From Vulcanimicrobiota bacterium (GTDB taxonomy: Bacteria; Vulcanimicrobiota; Vulcanimicrobiia; Vulcanimicrobiales; Vulcanimicrobiaceae), in assembly GCA_027459645.1 (NCBI GenBank), contig DAIDHQ010000030.1, forward strand, positions 186,001 to 250,000: 64,000 nt of DNA, read 5' to 3'. Positions 56,079-64,000 of the stretch are shown here, piece by piece; position 1 is the first letter of the stretch, and the number at the start of each line of letters is the position of its first letter. A program made the position numbers and the translations under genes. The notes under the pieces are model-generated. The model made no database searches. It worked only from the letters and a program-made list of their open reading frames with translations, and was not told the origin of the DNA.

Positions 56079-57929
56079 ATGGGCAGCTTGGACCCCCTTG
56101 CCGCCTTCGCTCTGCAGGCGGTTGCCAACGCGCAAGCATCGATCGATGAAGCGATCCTCAACCTCGGTACGCTCGTCGAAAGCATCCGCGCCCAGGTCTC
56201 GGTGGGAGAGATACTCAACGCAACGGTCCTTCCGCCTGAGAACGGCTCCGACCGTTTGCAGCTGCTCGGTCAAACCGTCTCCGCCCAACTGCCGCCCGGT
56301 ATCTTTCCGGGCGAAAACGTCGCACTTCAGGTAACCGGCTTTACGCCCAACGCCGTCTTGGTGCGCAACTTGGGGACGAGCTTACCCGCACAATCGCCCT
56401 CACCGCCGCAGCCCGCCGTACCCTCGGGACAAATGCCGCCGCCTGCTGCAGCTGCGCCGTCTGCACCCGGCGTCCAGCGCCCCGGGGCCCAGCTGCCGCC
56501 GTCCCAACCGGCTTCTACGTCGCCCGCACCGGCGCAGCCCTCGCCGGGGAGTGCCCCAGGCCGGTCTACGAGCGTGCCCGTTCCGTCGGGAACCCAGACG
56601 CCGGCGCCCCCCTCCGTCGCGCCGCCGCGCGAAATCTTCGTGGCTGCTTCCGTTCGCGACGCCGAAGGGCTGCCGCCAGCCGCGCTGGGCGACCAGCCCG
56701 CTCCGACCCCCGAACTGGAGGCGCGCATCGCCGCAATGCGAGCGGCTCCGCCCCTCGGCAAGCCGGCGCCGCCGGCGCCTTCGGGCGTGCCGGCGCGTGC
56801 GACGCCGAACCTGCCTCAGCGCGGCGCGCCGCCCGTCCCGCCGTTGAATCCCGGTGACGTGGCCCTGGCGGTACAACGTGCCACGATCGAACGCAGCGCG
56901 CTCTCGCGAACGGCGATACCGAACGACGCGCTCCCGCAACCGTCGGCGTCAGCGCCCGTCGCAAGCGCCCGGCCGACCCCCGAAGCGGCGTTACTCGCAC
57001 GGCTGGGCGTTCCGGTTTCCGCGACCACGCTCGCCGCTGCGCGCATCGTCGAGAACGCCACGCAGTCGTTGACGAGTGCGTTTGAAAAACTCGATGCGAT
57101 ACTCGCGCGGCAGGCGCCGAACGAAACGCTCGTATCGTTGCGGTCGCTCCTCTCGTTCGTCGGCCGCCTCGACCTGCGCAATACGACCGCGCTTCCCGAA
57201 CAGATCGCGGCCTACGTCTCCAACGTCGTTACCGGAGCGGAATCCAAGCTCGCGCAAATCGTTCGCGCGTGGAGCGCGTCGGCGGACCTCAACGGCGGCA
57301 CTAGTCTCCCCTTTGCGGAGCAAGCTTCGCAAACGGCGGAAGCGCCGGCGGCGCTGGCCGCGCGCGCAGCAGAACGCGGGATCGCCTTGCAGCACGACGT
57401 AAAAACCGCATTGCTCGCGCTGAGCGCGAATCCGCCCCAAGGCTCGCCGCCGCAGGTCGCCGCCGCGCTACGCGACGCGCTCTCCGCGACGACCGCCGTG
57501 CAGTTGAACGCGCTGCAACAGCAGATGAACGAACCCAACGCCATCACGATCGCGCTGCCGGCGTATTATCACCAAAACGGCGCACCGGCGCGCCTGCGAA
57601 TCGCTAAAGATGCGCCCGACGGCAAGAACCGGCTCGACGCCGATAATTTCCACATCGCTTTCGTGCTGGATACGGCATCGCTTGGAACCGTAGCGATCGA
57701 TTTGCAAACGGCCGGGCGAAGCGTGAGCGTCGACGTCAAAACGGAAACGCCGCGTGCGGCCGATCGATTCCGCAGTTCGCTCGGCGATCTGCGCGGGCGG
57801 CTCGAAGATCTGCACTATCGGGTTGCGTCGATCGGCGCGGCGATCGCGCCGCGCGGCACGGGTGCGCTCGCGCCGGCGCCGGCACCAACGGCGAAACGCT
57901 CCGACTCAAACGTGGACGCCCAAGCATGA
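56079..57929 (+). CDS. FliK-like flagellar hook-length control protein, tentative
   Basis: 616 residues. An N-terminal folded part (about 1-95), a Pro/Ala/Ser-rich linker (about 96-300), a helical region and a C-terminal domain (about 485-590: NAITIALPAYYHQNGAPARLRIAKDAP ... FHIAFVLDTASLGTVAIDLQTAGRSVSVDVKTETPRAADRFRSSLGDLRGRLEDLHY) that resembles the Flg_hook domain of FliK. The disordered ruler plus C-terminal domain and the overlap with an FlhB-like gene support this. Confidence 0.7.
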   Translation: MGSLDPLAAFALQAVANAQASIDEAILNLGTLVESIRAQVSVGEILNATVLPPENGSDRLQLLGQTVSAQLPPGIFPGENVALQVTGFTPNAVLVRNLGTSLPAQSPSPPQPAVPSGQMPPPAAAAPSAPGVQRPGAQLPPSQPASTSPAPAQPSPGSAPGRSTSVPVPSGTQTPAPPSVAPPREIFVAASVRDAEGLPPAALGDQPAPTPELEARIAAMRAAPPLGKPAPPAPSGVPARATPNLPQRGAPPVPPLNPGDVALAVQRATIERSALSRTAIPNDALPQPSASAPVASARPTPEAALLARLGVPVSATTLAAARIVENATQSLTSAFEKLDAILARQAPNETLVSLRSLLSFVGRLDLRNTTALPEQIAAYVSNVVTGAESKLAQIVRAWSASADLNGGTSLPFAEQASQTAEAPAALAARAAERGIALQHDVKTALLALSANPPQGSPPQVAAALRDALSATTAVQLNALQQQMNEPNAITIALPAYYHQNGAPARLRIAKDAPDGKNRLDADNFHIAFVLDTASLGTVAIDLQTAGRSVSVDVKTETPRAADRFRSSLGDLRGRLEDLHYRVASIGAAIAPRGTGALAPAPAPTAKRSDSNVDAQA

Positions 57930-58228
57930 GCTTCTTCGATTTTCGTAAACGCCAGGCGAAGCGGCCCGCGGCGGCGGCGCTGCAGTACGATCCGCTCAAA
58001 CCCGAACCGCCGCAGGTGCTCGCGGTGGGCCGCGGGGTAACCGCGGAAGAGATCGTGCGCATCGCACACGAACACGACGTTCCGCTCTACGAAGATGCGG
58101 GATTAGTGGAAGCGCTCGCGCGGCTCGACGTTTCGGAGTTCGTTCCGCGCGAGCTCTATGCGGTCGTCGCGCACGTGCTCGCCTATGTCTATCGTGTCGA
58201 CGCCGAAGCGAAAGGTAAGACGGGATAG
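57926..58228 (+). CDS. FlhB C-terminal-like protein (FlhX/YlqH type)
   Basis: 100 residues corresponding to the cytoplasmic FlhB/YscU domain only: ALQYDPLKPEPPQVLAVGRGVTAEEIVRIAHEHDVPLYEDAGLVEALARLDVSEFVPRELYAVVAHVLAYVY. The membrane part and the NPTH self-cleavage site are absent, as in stand-alone FlhX proteins. Overlaps the FliK-like stop by 4 nt, consistent with export-gate substrate switching. Confidence 0.88.
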   Translation: MSFFDFRKRQAKRPAAAALQYDPLKPEPPQVLAVGRGVTAEEIVRIAHEHDVPLYEDAGLVEALARLDVSEFVPRELYAVVAHVLAYVYRVDAEAKGKTG

Positions 58229-58229
58229 C

Positions 58230-58736
58230 GTGGCCTGGAAACGGCAGTGGTGGTCGAAGACGATGCGCGATCAACGCGATTGGATCAAAGAACGCCGCGA
58301 CACGCAAATCGGGGGACACCTCGAGATGCACTTGAGCGGACGGCAGTATACGGTCGAGTTCGTCAACGGCCTCGCACCGGCGAGATACGCCATCGATCGG
58401 GAACACGCGTTCAACGAAGACAACGGGCGGGTGGACGATGCGGAGTTCTCGCAGATCGTCGCCGCGCTCAAGATGGCGACGCACGACTGCTTCGGCGCCA
58501 CGGTGCACGCGTACGCCCCGTCGTCTTCGGTATTCGAGATTCACTTTCGGCCGGGGATGTCGCCGTTCGGCAACGGTCGCCGCGTCTTTATCGAAGGGCG
58601 GCTTGCCGATTTGATGCAGCCCGAACTGGGCGACGGCAGCGTGGTCTTCGAATATCCCGTTCGGGTGGATGGCGCGGCGCCCCAGTGGGTTCGCATGCGC
58701 GCCGACACGATTACCGGCCTCGACCCGGTCGCTTAA
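58230..58736 (+). CDS. Hypothetical protein, 168 aa, flagellar-locus neighbour
   Basis: GTG 58230 is one base after the FlhX stop. Trp- and charge-rich N-terminus (AWKRQWWSKTMRDQRDWIKERR), then an alpha/beta region (LEMHLSGRQYTVEFVNGLAPARYAID ... VFEIHFRPGMSPFGNGRRVFIEG). No known family, no signal. Confidence 0.65.
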   Translation: MAWKRQWWSKTMRDQRDWIKERRDTQIGGHLEMHLSGRQYTVEFVNGLAPARYAIDREHAFNEDNGRVDDAEFSQIVAALKMATHDCFGATVHAYAPSSSVFEIHFRPGMSPFGNGRRVFIEGRLADLMQPELGDGSVVFEYPVRVDGAAPQWVRMRADTITGLDPVA

Positions 58737-58791
58737 AAAGCCGTCCGTATCGAACAGGAGTTCGATACTTTCCCTCGGAAGGTAGAGTTCC

Positions 58792-59721
58792 GTGAGCTGG
58801 TTTCAACGGTTGCGCGCGTCCCTCGGGAAGGCCCGCGACAGCTTTACGGCAGTCCAGAACCTCGGCCGCGCCAAGGCGCCGCTGACCGAAGCGTTCTGGG
58901 ACGATCTCGAAGATCTGCTGATCATGGGCGACTTCGGCGTTCCCACCACGGCCAAGATTCTCGAAGGCCTGCGCACCGTCGCCAAACAGGAAGCGTGGAA
59001 GACCACCGATCAGCCGGTGGCGCGCTTCCACAAAGACGTCGAACGTTTCCTGACGCTCCCCGGCGGCGAATTGCACCTCACCGGAACTCCCGCGGTGGTG
59101 CTCGTCGTGGGCGTCAACGGCAGCGGCAAGACCACGACGATCGGCAAGTTGGCGGCGCGGCTTCACGACGAGGGAAAACGCGTGCTGCTCGTTGCCGGCG
59201 ATACGTTCCGCGCCGCCGCGACGGAGCAGTTATCGATTTGGGCGGATCGCAGCAAGAGCGAAATCGTCCGCGGTAACGAAGGCGCCGACCCGGCGTCGGT
59301 CGTGTTCGACGGGGTTGCGGCGGGTAAGGCGCGCAACGTCGACGTGATCTTAATCGATACCGCCGGACGGTTGCAGACCAAAGCCAACCTGATGGAAGAA
59401 CTCAAGAAAATTCGCCGCGTGATCGAACGCGAGCTCGGGCGCGCACCCGATGAAACGCTGCTCGTCGTCGACGGAACGACCGGGCAAAACGCGATCTCTC
59501 AAGCAAAGCTCTTTCACGAGGCGACGCAGCTCACGGGCGTGGTCGTCACCAAGCTCGACTCGACGGCGAAAGGTGGCGTACTCGTCGCAATCGTCGACGA
59601 ACTCGAGATTCCGATCAAGTTCATCGGCCTCGGCGAGACCGTCGATGCGCTGCGGCCCTTCCATCCCGCCGAGTTCACGGCCGCGTTGTTCGAAGACGCC
59701 CCGGACTCCCTTTCCGTGTGA
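58792..59721 (+). CDS. ftsY: Signal recognition particle receptor FtsY
   Basis: 309 residues: NG domains without a long acidic A domain. GTPase motifs [15 protein letters not shown] (G1), [11 protein letters not shown] (G2), [20 protein letters not shown] (G3), [10 protein letters not shown] (G4) and [17 protein letters not shown] 58792 with GGAAGG upstream. Docks SRP-ribosome complexes at SecYEG. FlhF is excluded by these motifs and length. Confidence 0.96.
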   Translation: MSWFQRLRASLGKARDSFTAVQNLGRAKAPLTEAFWDDLEDLLIMGDFGVPTTAKILEGLRTVAKQEAWKTTDQPVARFHKDVERFLTLPGGELHLTGTPAVVLVVGVNGSGKTTTIGKLAARLHDEGKRVLLVAGDTFRAAATEQLSIWADRSKSEIVRGNEGADPASVVFDGVAAGKARNVDVILIDTAGRLQTKANLMEELKKIRRVIERELGRAPDETLLVVDGTTGQNAISQAKLFHEATQLTGVVVTKLDSTAKGGVLVAIVDELEIPIKFIGLGETVDALRPFHPAEFTAALFEDAPDSLSV

Positions 59722-59733
59722 CCCTCTTCCAGA

Positions 59734-59751
59734 ATGCCAACCATGTGGCAT
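59734..59751. promoter_or_regulatory. Perfect inverted repeat upstream of recA (candidate LexA/SOS box)
   Basis: ATGCCA-ACCATG-TGGCAT, 6+6+6, 73 nt before recA. It does not match the E. coli CTGT-N8-ACAG, Gram-positive GAAC-N4-GTTC or alphaproteobacterial GTTC-N7-GTTC boxes, but its position is right for damage control of recA. Confidence 0.5.
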
Positions 59752-59824
59752 ATAGCGATGATGTACTAACCGCGTGAACGTGATAGCAGAAACAGCAAAA
59801 CGAGTGAAGCGAGAGGATAAAACG

Positions 59825-60874
59825 ATGGCAGCGCAAGACGAACGTCAAGTCGCCCTGAGCAACGCCCTAGCCCAGATCGAGCGCCAGTTCGGCAAAGGCT
59901 CGATCATGAAGATGGGCGACTTCCAGGAACGCATGGCGTTTGAAGTCGTCCCGAGCGGATCGATCGCACTCGATCTTGCGCTCGGCGTGGGCGGTTTCCC
60001 GCGCGGACGCATCGTCGAGATCTACGGCCCGGAATCGAGCGGTAAGACGACGCTTGCACTGCACGCGATCGCCGAAGCGCAAAAGGGCGGCGGCACGGCG
60101 GCATTCATCGACGTAGAACACGCGCTCGATCCGAATTACGCGGCGGCGCTCGGCGTGGATCTCGACAACCTGCTGGTCTCGCAACCAGATACCGGCGAAC
60201 AAGCGCTCGAGATCGCGGAAATGCTCACGCGCAGTAACGCCGTCGACGTCATCGTCATCGACTCGGTCGCAGCGCTCGTAACTAAGGCCGAACTCGAAGG
60301 TGACATGGGCGACGCGCACGTCGGTTTGCAGGCGCGCTTGATGTCGCAGGCGTTGCGTAAACTCACCGCCGCGATCTCGCGGAGCAAAGCCGTGATGATC
60401 TTCATCAACCAGCTGCGCGAAAAAGTCGGCGTGATGTTCGGCAACCCCGAAACGACCTCCGGCGGACGGGCCCTGAAGTTTTACGCCTCGGTGCGGCTCG
60501 ACGTGCGCAAACTGGAGCAGATCAAGATCGGGCAAGACGTCGTCGGATCTCGCACGCGCGTCAAAGTCGTGAAAAATAAGGTCGCGCCGCCGTTCCGTCA
60601 AGCGGAGTTCGATATCACCTACGGGCACGGCATTTCGAAGATGGGCTCGATCCTCGACGTCGCGCTGGAACAGAATATCGTCGGTAAGAGCGGATCGTGG
60701 TATACCTACGGCGATCAGCGCATCGGTCAAGGCCGCGAGAACGCGAAGGCGTTCCTCGAAGAACACGGCGACGTCGCGGGTGAGATCGAAACGAAGATCC
60801 GCGAAGCGTTGGCAAAAACCGTTTCGAAGAACGGTCACGCCGCAACGCCCGTTGCTGCCGCTTCCGAAGAGTAA
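59825..60874 (+). CDS. recA: Recombinase RecA
   Basis: 349 residues. [16 protein letters not shown], the Walker [20 protein letters not shown], Walker [14 protein letters not shown], the DNA loop [20 protein letters not shown] and [22 protein letters not shown] 59825 with AGAGG upstream is chosen; GTG 59774 would add 17 residues. Downstream recX is 3 nt away, the usual pairing. Confidence 0.98.
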   Translation: MAAQDERQVALSNALAQIERQFGKGSIMKMGDFQERMAFEVVPSGSIALDLALGVGGFPRGRIVEIYGPESSGKTTLALHAIAEAQKGGGTAAFIDVEHALDPNYAAALGVDLDNLLVSQPDTGEQALEIAEMLTRSNAVDVIVIDSVAALVTKAELEGDMGDAHVGLQARLMSQALRKLTAAISRSKAVMIFINQLREKVGVMFGNPETTSGGRALKFYASVRLDVRKLEQIKIGQDVVGSRTRVKVVKNKVAPPFRQAEFDITYGHGISKMGSILDVALEQNIVGKSGSWYTYGDQRIGQGRENAKAFLEEHGDVAGEIETKIREALAKTVSKNGHAATPVAAASEE

Positions 60875-60877
60875 CGC

Positions 60878-61360
60878 ATGGCGTCGGCCTATGCGGCGGC
60901 GCTCGGCATGCTCGCGCGTCAGCGGCTGACGGAAGCGCAGCTCTGGCAGCGTTTGGCCAGAAAAGGCTACGACGACGACACCGTTGCCGGTGTCGTCGCT
61001 CGTTGTCGTGAGGAGCGTTTCCTGGACGATCGCCTCTTCGCACAGTTGTACGTCGAGCGCAAGCGTAAAGCCGTCGGCGACACGCGTTTGGTAGGAGAGC
61101 TCGTCCGCAAAGGCATCGATCGCGACGCGGCGCACGATGCGGTCCGCGCCCTTGAAGACGACGAACGCGCCCGCTGCTCGCGCGCGCTCGAATCGATCCT
61201 TGCGAAAAAACCCGAAACGTCCTATCCGATGGCTGCACGACGGCTGGAGCGTCTCGGCTTCCCGGCTTCAACCATCTATCGTGCGTTGCGCGAACGCGCC
61301 TCAGTCGTCGGCTTCGGCCTCGGCGTTTTCGGGAGCGACCTGCGCGTAGTTGAGGATTGA
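60878..61360 (+). CDS. recX: Regulatory protein RecX
   Basis: 160 residues with tandem three-helix repeats: [55 protein letters not shown] and [26 protein letters not shown]. Inhibits RecA filaments. The last 20 residues overlap the convergent FNT gene by 60 nt and do not look family-like, so the C-terminus may be extended. Confidence 0.9.
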   Translation: MASAYAAALGMLARQRLTEAQLWQRLARKGYDDDTVAGVVARCREERFLDDRLFAQLYVERKRKAVGDTRLVGELVRKGIDRDAAHDAVRALEDDERARCSRALESILAKKPETSYPMAARRLERLGFPASTIYRALRERASVVGFGLGVFGSDLRVVED

Positions 61361-62182
61361 AACCAGGAGCACGCCGCCCAAAGAGTTGCCGATAAAGACC
61401 GGCAGCAGAAAATCTCGCAGGTAGTGTATCCACGACGCCGAGCCGTGCACGACCGCGTAGAGGCCTTCGACCGATCCGGCGATGATGTGCGAGAGTCCGG
61501 CAGCACCGACGACGTACGTAATGATCAAGACGACCCAAAGGCGCGAATGTGCGGCTGCCGGCAAGAGCCACACCATGAGCGCGATTAGCCAGCCCGCAAA
61601 AATGCCTTTGACCAACGTCGCATTAAAACCGTACGAGAGCGTCTGCATACCGATGTGCAGGAACGCGCGCTTTACGTCGGGTTCGAACGCACCACTGCGA
61701 TCGACGAAAAAAGCAAAGAAGAGCGCACCCAATAGATTGGTCGCAAGCACGATCGACCACAAACGCACCACGTTGCCGAACGTGTGCCATTTATCTTTAC
61801 TGTCGAGGAGCGGGATGATCGCCGTAACGGTGTTCTCGGTGAAGAGCTGTTGACGGCCGGCGACGACGATCATGAACCCGAGGGTATATCCCGCGTTCTC
61901 GACGATCGGCCGCCATGGCGCGGCAGGCAACGCGGCGTGCAGCATCCCGGTGGCGACGAGCGAAAATCCCATCGACAGGCCGGCTGCGAGCCCCGAAAAG
62001 GCGAGCGCGGCATTGGGACGTTCGAGTTCTTGTTGCCCTTCGCGACGCACCGTTTCAAAAACGACGGCAGCGCGCGGGCTGGCGCGGCGTTCGGCTTCTT
62101 CGACTTCGCGTTCGGATAATTGCTTCGTCGTCTCGCCTTGCGCCGAATCCGGCGGGCGGACGATTAGTCGCTCATCATTCAC
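61301..62182 (-). CDS. Formate/nitrite transporter (FNT) family channel
   Basis: 293 residues with six helices after a charged N-terminal tail of about 50 residues. [69 protein letters not shown] and [46 protein letters not shown] match FNT proteins of the YfdC-like group. The anion carried is unknown. Convergent with recX. Confidence 0.9.
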   Translation of the reverse strand: MNDERLIVRPPDSAQGETTKQLSEREVEEAERRASPRAAVVFETVRREGQQELERPNAALAFSGLAAGLSMGFSLVATGMLHAALPAAPWRPIVENAGYTLGFMIVVAGRQQLFTENTVTAIIPLLDSKDKWHTFGNVVRLWSIVLATNLLGALFFAFFVDRSGAFEPDVKRAFLHIGMQTLSYGFNATLVKGIFAGWLIALMVWLLPAAAHSRLWVVLIITYVVGAAGLSHIIAGSVEGLYAVVHGSASWIHYLRDFLLPVFIGNSLGGVLLVSILNYAQVAPENAEAEADD

Positions 62183-62261
62183 TGACGGTTCGTACCCCGC
62201 GCGGGTCCGCGCCTATCAAGCCTATGTCGCCGGCGGCGCGGCTGCGGGCACTCCCGCGGAT

Positions 62262-62951
62262 ATGGCTTCACCCACGGTCGTCGTCGCCGAAGACGATTCC
62301 GCGATCCGCGAACTGCTCACGCATCACCTCTCCCGTGAAGGGTATACCGTCATCGCCGCCTCCGACGGGCACAGCGCACTGCGCTATGCGCGCCGCGCTG
62401 CGGATCTGCTGATTTTGGACATTGGGCTTCCGGGGATCGACGGATTCGACGTGGCGCGTTCGCTTCAGCGCGATCGCCGCGGCGTGCCGATCCTGATGCT
62501 AACCGCGCGCGCCGACGAGATCGACCGGGTCGTCGGGTTTGAAGTGGGTGCGGACGACTACGTGTGTAAGCCGTTCTCGCCACGCGAGGTGATGAGCCGC
62601 GTTCGCGCGATCCTGAGGCGGACGGGCCGCGCAATTGAAGCGCCGCCGACGCTCTTGAGTTTCGGGCGGCTCGAGATCGACGAACGCGCGCGCGAAGCGC
62701 GCGTCGACGGCAACGATCTCTGCCTGAAACCCCGCGAGTTCTCGTTGTTGCTCGAACTGGCATCGAATGCGGGCATCGCACTCTCACGCGAGCGTTTGCT
62801 CGAACGCGTCTGGGGTTACGACTTTAACGGCGACGCACGAACCGTCGACGTGCACATCCATCGCTTGCGTTTGCGAATCGAAGAGGACGGCACGCTACCC
62901 CACTTCGTGCAGACGATCCATGGGTTCGGTTATAAATTCGTGAGGTCGTAA
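62262..62951 (+). CDS. OmpR/PhoB family response regulator
   Basis: 229 residues. Receiver with D11/D12, phospho-acceptor D53 in LLILDIGLPGIDG and Lys in DDYVCKPFSPRE; C-terminal winged helix with LCLKPREFSLLLELASNAGIALSRERLLERVWGYDFNGDARTVDVHIHRLRLRIEEDGTLPHFVQTIHGFGYKF. ATG 62262 is used; the track ORF extends through the FNT upstream region. The stop shares TAATG with the kinase gene. Confidence 0.95.
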   Translation: MASPTVVVAEDDSAIRELLTHHLSREGYTVIAASDGHSALRYARRAADLLILDIGLPGIDGFDVARSLQRDRRGVPILMLTARADEIDRVVGFEVGADDYVCKPFSPREVMSRVRAILRRTGRAIEAPPTLLSFGRLEIDERAREARVDGNDLCLKPREFSLLLELASNAGIALSRERLLERVWGYDFNGDARTVDVHIHRLRLRIEEDGTLPHFVQTIHGFGYKFVRS

Positions 62952-64000
62952 TGCCTCGCCGGTTGCTCCGCGGAAGCGAATTTACCGCGCGGTTGTCGGC
63001 GGCTCTCACGCGGGTCGGCGGCGCGGTCCCTTTGTTATTATTCCGCTTGCCGGAGTTCGCGGAGCGGGCGTGGAGCGACGGAAAGAATACCGCGCGAAAG
63101 CTGGAGCGCGCGACCGCACGCGTCTTTACGGCGACGGCCGCACGCGTCGTTCGAGAACCGGATCTGCTCGCGCACGATCCCGGCAGCGATTGGTTTTGCG
63201 TCGCCATGCTCGCTCCGGCTCGCGCGGACTCCGCCTTTGCCTCGCTCGATGCACGCGCCGCGCTCGAAAGGATTTCGGCGACCATGGCGCTTGAGACCGG
63301 ACGGCGGTTCGAGTCGGGATGGTGGTGCGTCGAGAAACCGTTGACGGTGCGCGAGTTTGCGGACGTGCGAACGCGTGCTCTAGAACGCGGTGCGCGCGAG
63401 CGCGAGCGTTACGAGTTTCTTGCGACGGTGGGCCACGAACTGCGCACGCCGTTGACGTCCATCCGCGGGTATCTCGAAACGCTGCTCGACGATCGCGTCG
63501 ACGCGCAGACCTCTCGACGCTTCCTTGAGACGGCGCGGCGGGAAGCGTTGCGCCTAACACGGCTGGTCGACGGCATCTTGGATTTCTCGCTGCTCGATCT
63601 GCACGCTCCCCAGCGCCGTAGCGAGTGCGATGCGCTCGACGTGGCGCGCGCGGCCGTTGAAGCGCTGTTGCCCATCGCGGCCGATGCGGGCGTCGTGCTC
63701 GAAGGACCTGAGGGCGACGCGATGTTCGCACGCATCGACCCCGATGCGTGCATGCACGCACTGCTCAACGTCGCGGAAAATGCGATCAAGTATGCCAGCC
63801 GTCCCGGCCGCGTGCGCGTGTCGCTAAGACGCGTGGATCCGTATCTTACGATTGCCGTCGACGACGACGGTCCCGGCGTCGCGCCCGGTGACCGGGAGCG
63901 CATTTTTTCCTACGGCGACCGGGGCAGCGCTCCGCCCAACTTGCGCGGCCGAGGCGTCGGCCTGGCGATCGTGAGGACGATCGTCGAGCGGGCGGGCGGA
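62951..64000 (+). CDS. Sensor histidine kinase, 3' end outside window (not in ORF track)
   Basis: ATG 62951 overlaps the regulator stop (TAATG), and the frame stays open to the window end, giving 350 residues. After a non-membrane N-terminal domain (about 1-145) comes the H-box TVGHELRTPLTSIRGYLETLL (H162), the N-box NVAENAIKYA, G1 VDDDGPGVAPG and G2 RGRGVGLAIVRTIVERAGG. No transmembrane helix is seen, so the kinase looks soluble. The N-terminal domain pattern (RLSAALTRVGGAVPLLLFRL ... DWFCVAML) hints at a degenerate GGDEF-like sensor. Confidence 0.93.
   Translation, partial: MPRRLLRGSEFTARLSAALTRVGGAVPLLLFRLPEFAERAWSDGKNTARKLERATARVFTATAARVVREPDLLAHDPGSDWFCVAMLAPARADSAFASLDARAALERISATMALETGRRFESGWWCVEKPLTVREFADVRTRALERGARERERYEFLATVGHELRTPLTSIRGYLETLLDDRVDAQTSRRFLETARREALRLTRLVDGILDFSLLDLHAPQRRSECDALDVARAAVEALLPIAADAGVVLEGPEGDAMFARIDPDACMHALLNVAENAIKYASRPGRVRVSLRRVDPYLTIAVDDDGPGVAPGDRERIFSYGDRGSAPPNLRGRGVGLAIVRTIVERAGG

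Noticed and set aside
1-64000. CRISPR arrays, rRNA genes, insertion sequences, prophage
   Set aside because: No regularly spaced repeats, no rRNA-like stretch, no transposase or phage structural protein was found among the ORFs.

Overview
The window is a contiguous piece of a high-GC bacterial chromosome that is almost fully coding, with genes on both strands, 4-base ATGA/GTGA overlaps and GTG starts common. Signs of a Gram-negative-type envelope (two GT9 heptosyltransferase-like proteins, a GmhB-like phosphatase, a lipobox protein, exported metalloproteases) occur together with a SigH-type sigma factor in a cysS-rlmB-sigH order that is familiar from Firmicutes. A flagellar/chemotaxis block and a K+-independent H+-pyrophosphatase are also present. 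Together this suggests a deep-branching diderm lineage of the Terrabacteria side, for example Candidatus Eremiobacterota (WPS-2). That placement is inference from gene content and order only.

Layout. 0-2.5 kb: 3' part of cysS, rlmB, a SigH-like sigma gene with its own promoter. 2.5-10.2 kb: oxidoreductases, a VOC protein, tRNA-Thr(TGT) with an overlapping HNH endonuclease gene, and a divergent catabolic-looking set (Rieske oxygenase, FAD oxidoreductase, beta-hydroxyacid dehydrogenase, alpha/beta hydrolase). 10.2-12.8 kb: ECF sigma factor with a membrane partner, then tRNA-Tyr, tRNA-Gly, a PD-(D/E)XK-type endonuclease gene and tRNA-Thr(GGT). 12.8-18.8 kb: small exported proteins, DHH phosphoesterase, methionine sulfoxide reductases MsrB and fRMsr, a lipocalin and a Crp-like regulator. 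18.8-32 kb: a six-gene minus-strand run (UDP-glucose dehydrogenase, sugar epimerase, SDR, NTF2-like, zinc dehydrogenase, Nramp) diverging from a seven-gene plus-strand glycan operon (carbamoyltransferase, five glycosyltransferases, GmhB-like phosphatase). 32-37 kb: DUF6496-like basic protein, STAS protein, two c-di-GMP-related proteins, tRNA-Arg. 37-43 kb: rpmG, tRNA-Trp, secE, nusG, rplK, rplA, two carbonic anhydrases, an L10 leader, rplJ, rplL. 43-51.6 kb: CcdC-like protein, TetR/MFS pair, M13 and M48 peptidases, hppA and ppa. 51.6-64 kb: geranylgeranyl-reductase-like protein, cheR, cheB, sigma-28, flagellar accessory genes, ftsY, recA, recX, an FNT channel and a two-component system cut by the window end.

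The backbone looks like the widely conserved order cysS-rlmB-sigH / thr-tyr-gly-thr tRNAs / (tuf) / trp-rpmG-secE-nusG-rplKAJL, opened up by about 35 kb of inserted genes and lacking tuf. The most unusual signal is that both tRNA-Thr genes are immediately preceded by, and overlap, an endonuclease-like ORF in the same orientation. In both cases the stop codon is the TAG at tRNA positions 8-10, so RNase P cleavage would remove the stop codon from the endonuclease mRNA. Other strong signals are a duplicated structured element between nusG and rplK, an Nramp gene with no ATG/GTG/TTG start, a perfect inverted repeat upstream of recA, and matching TTGCGY-N18-TA promoters before three ribosomal operons.
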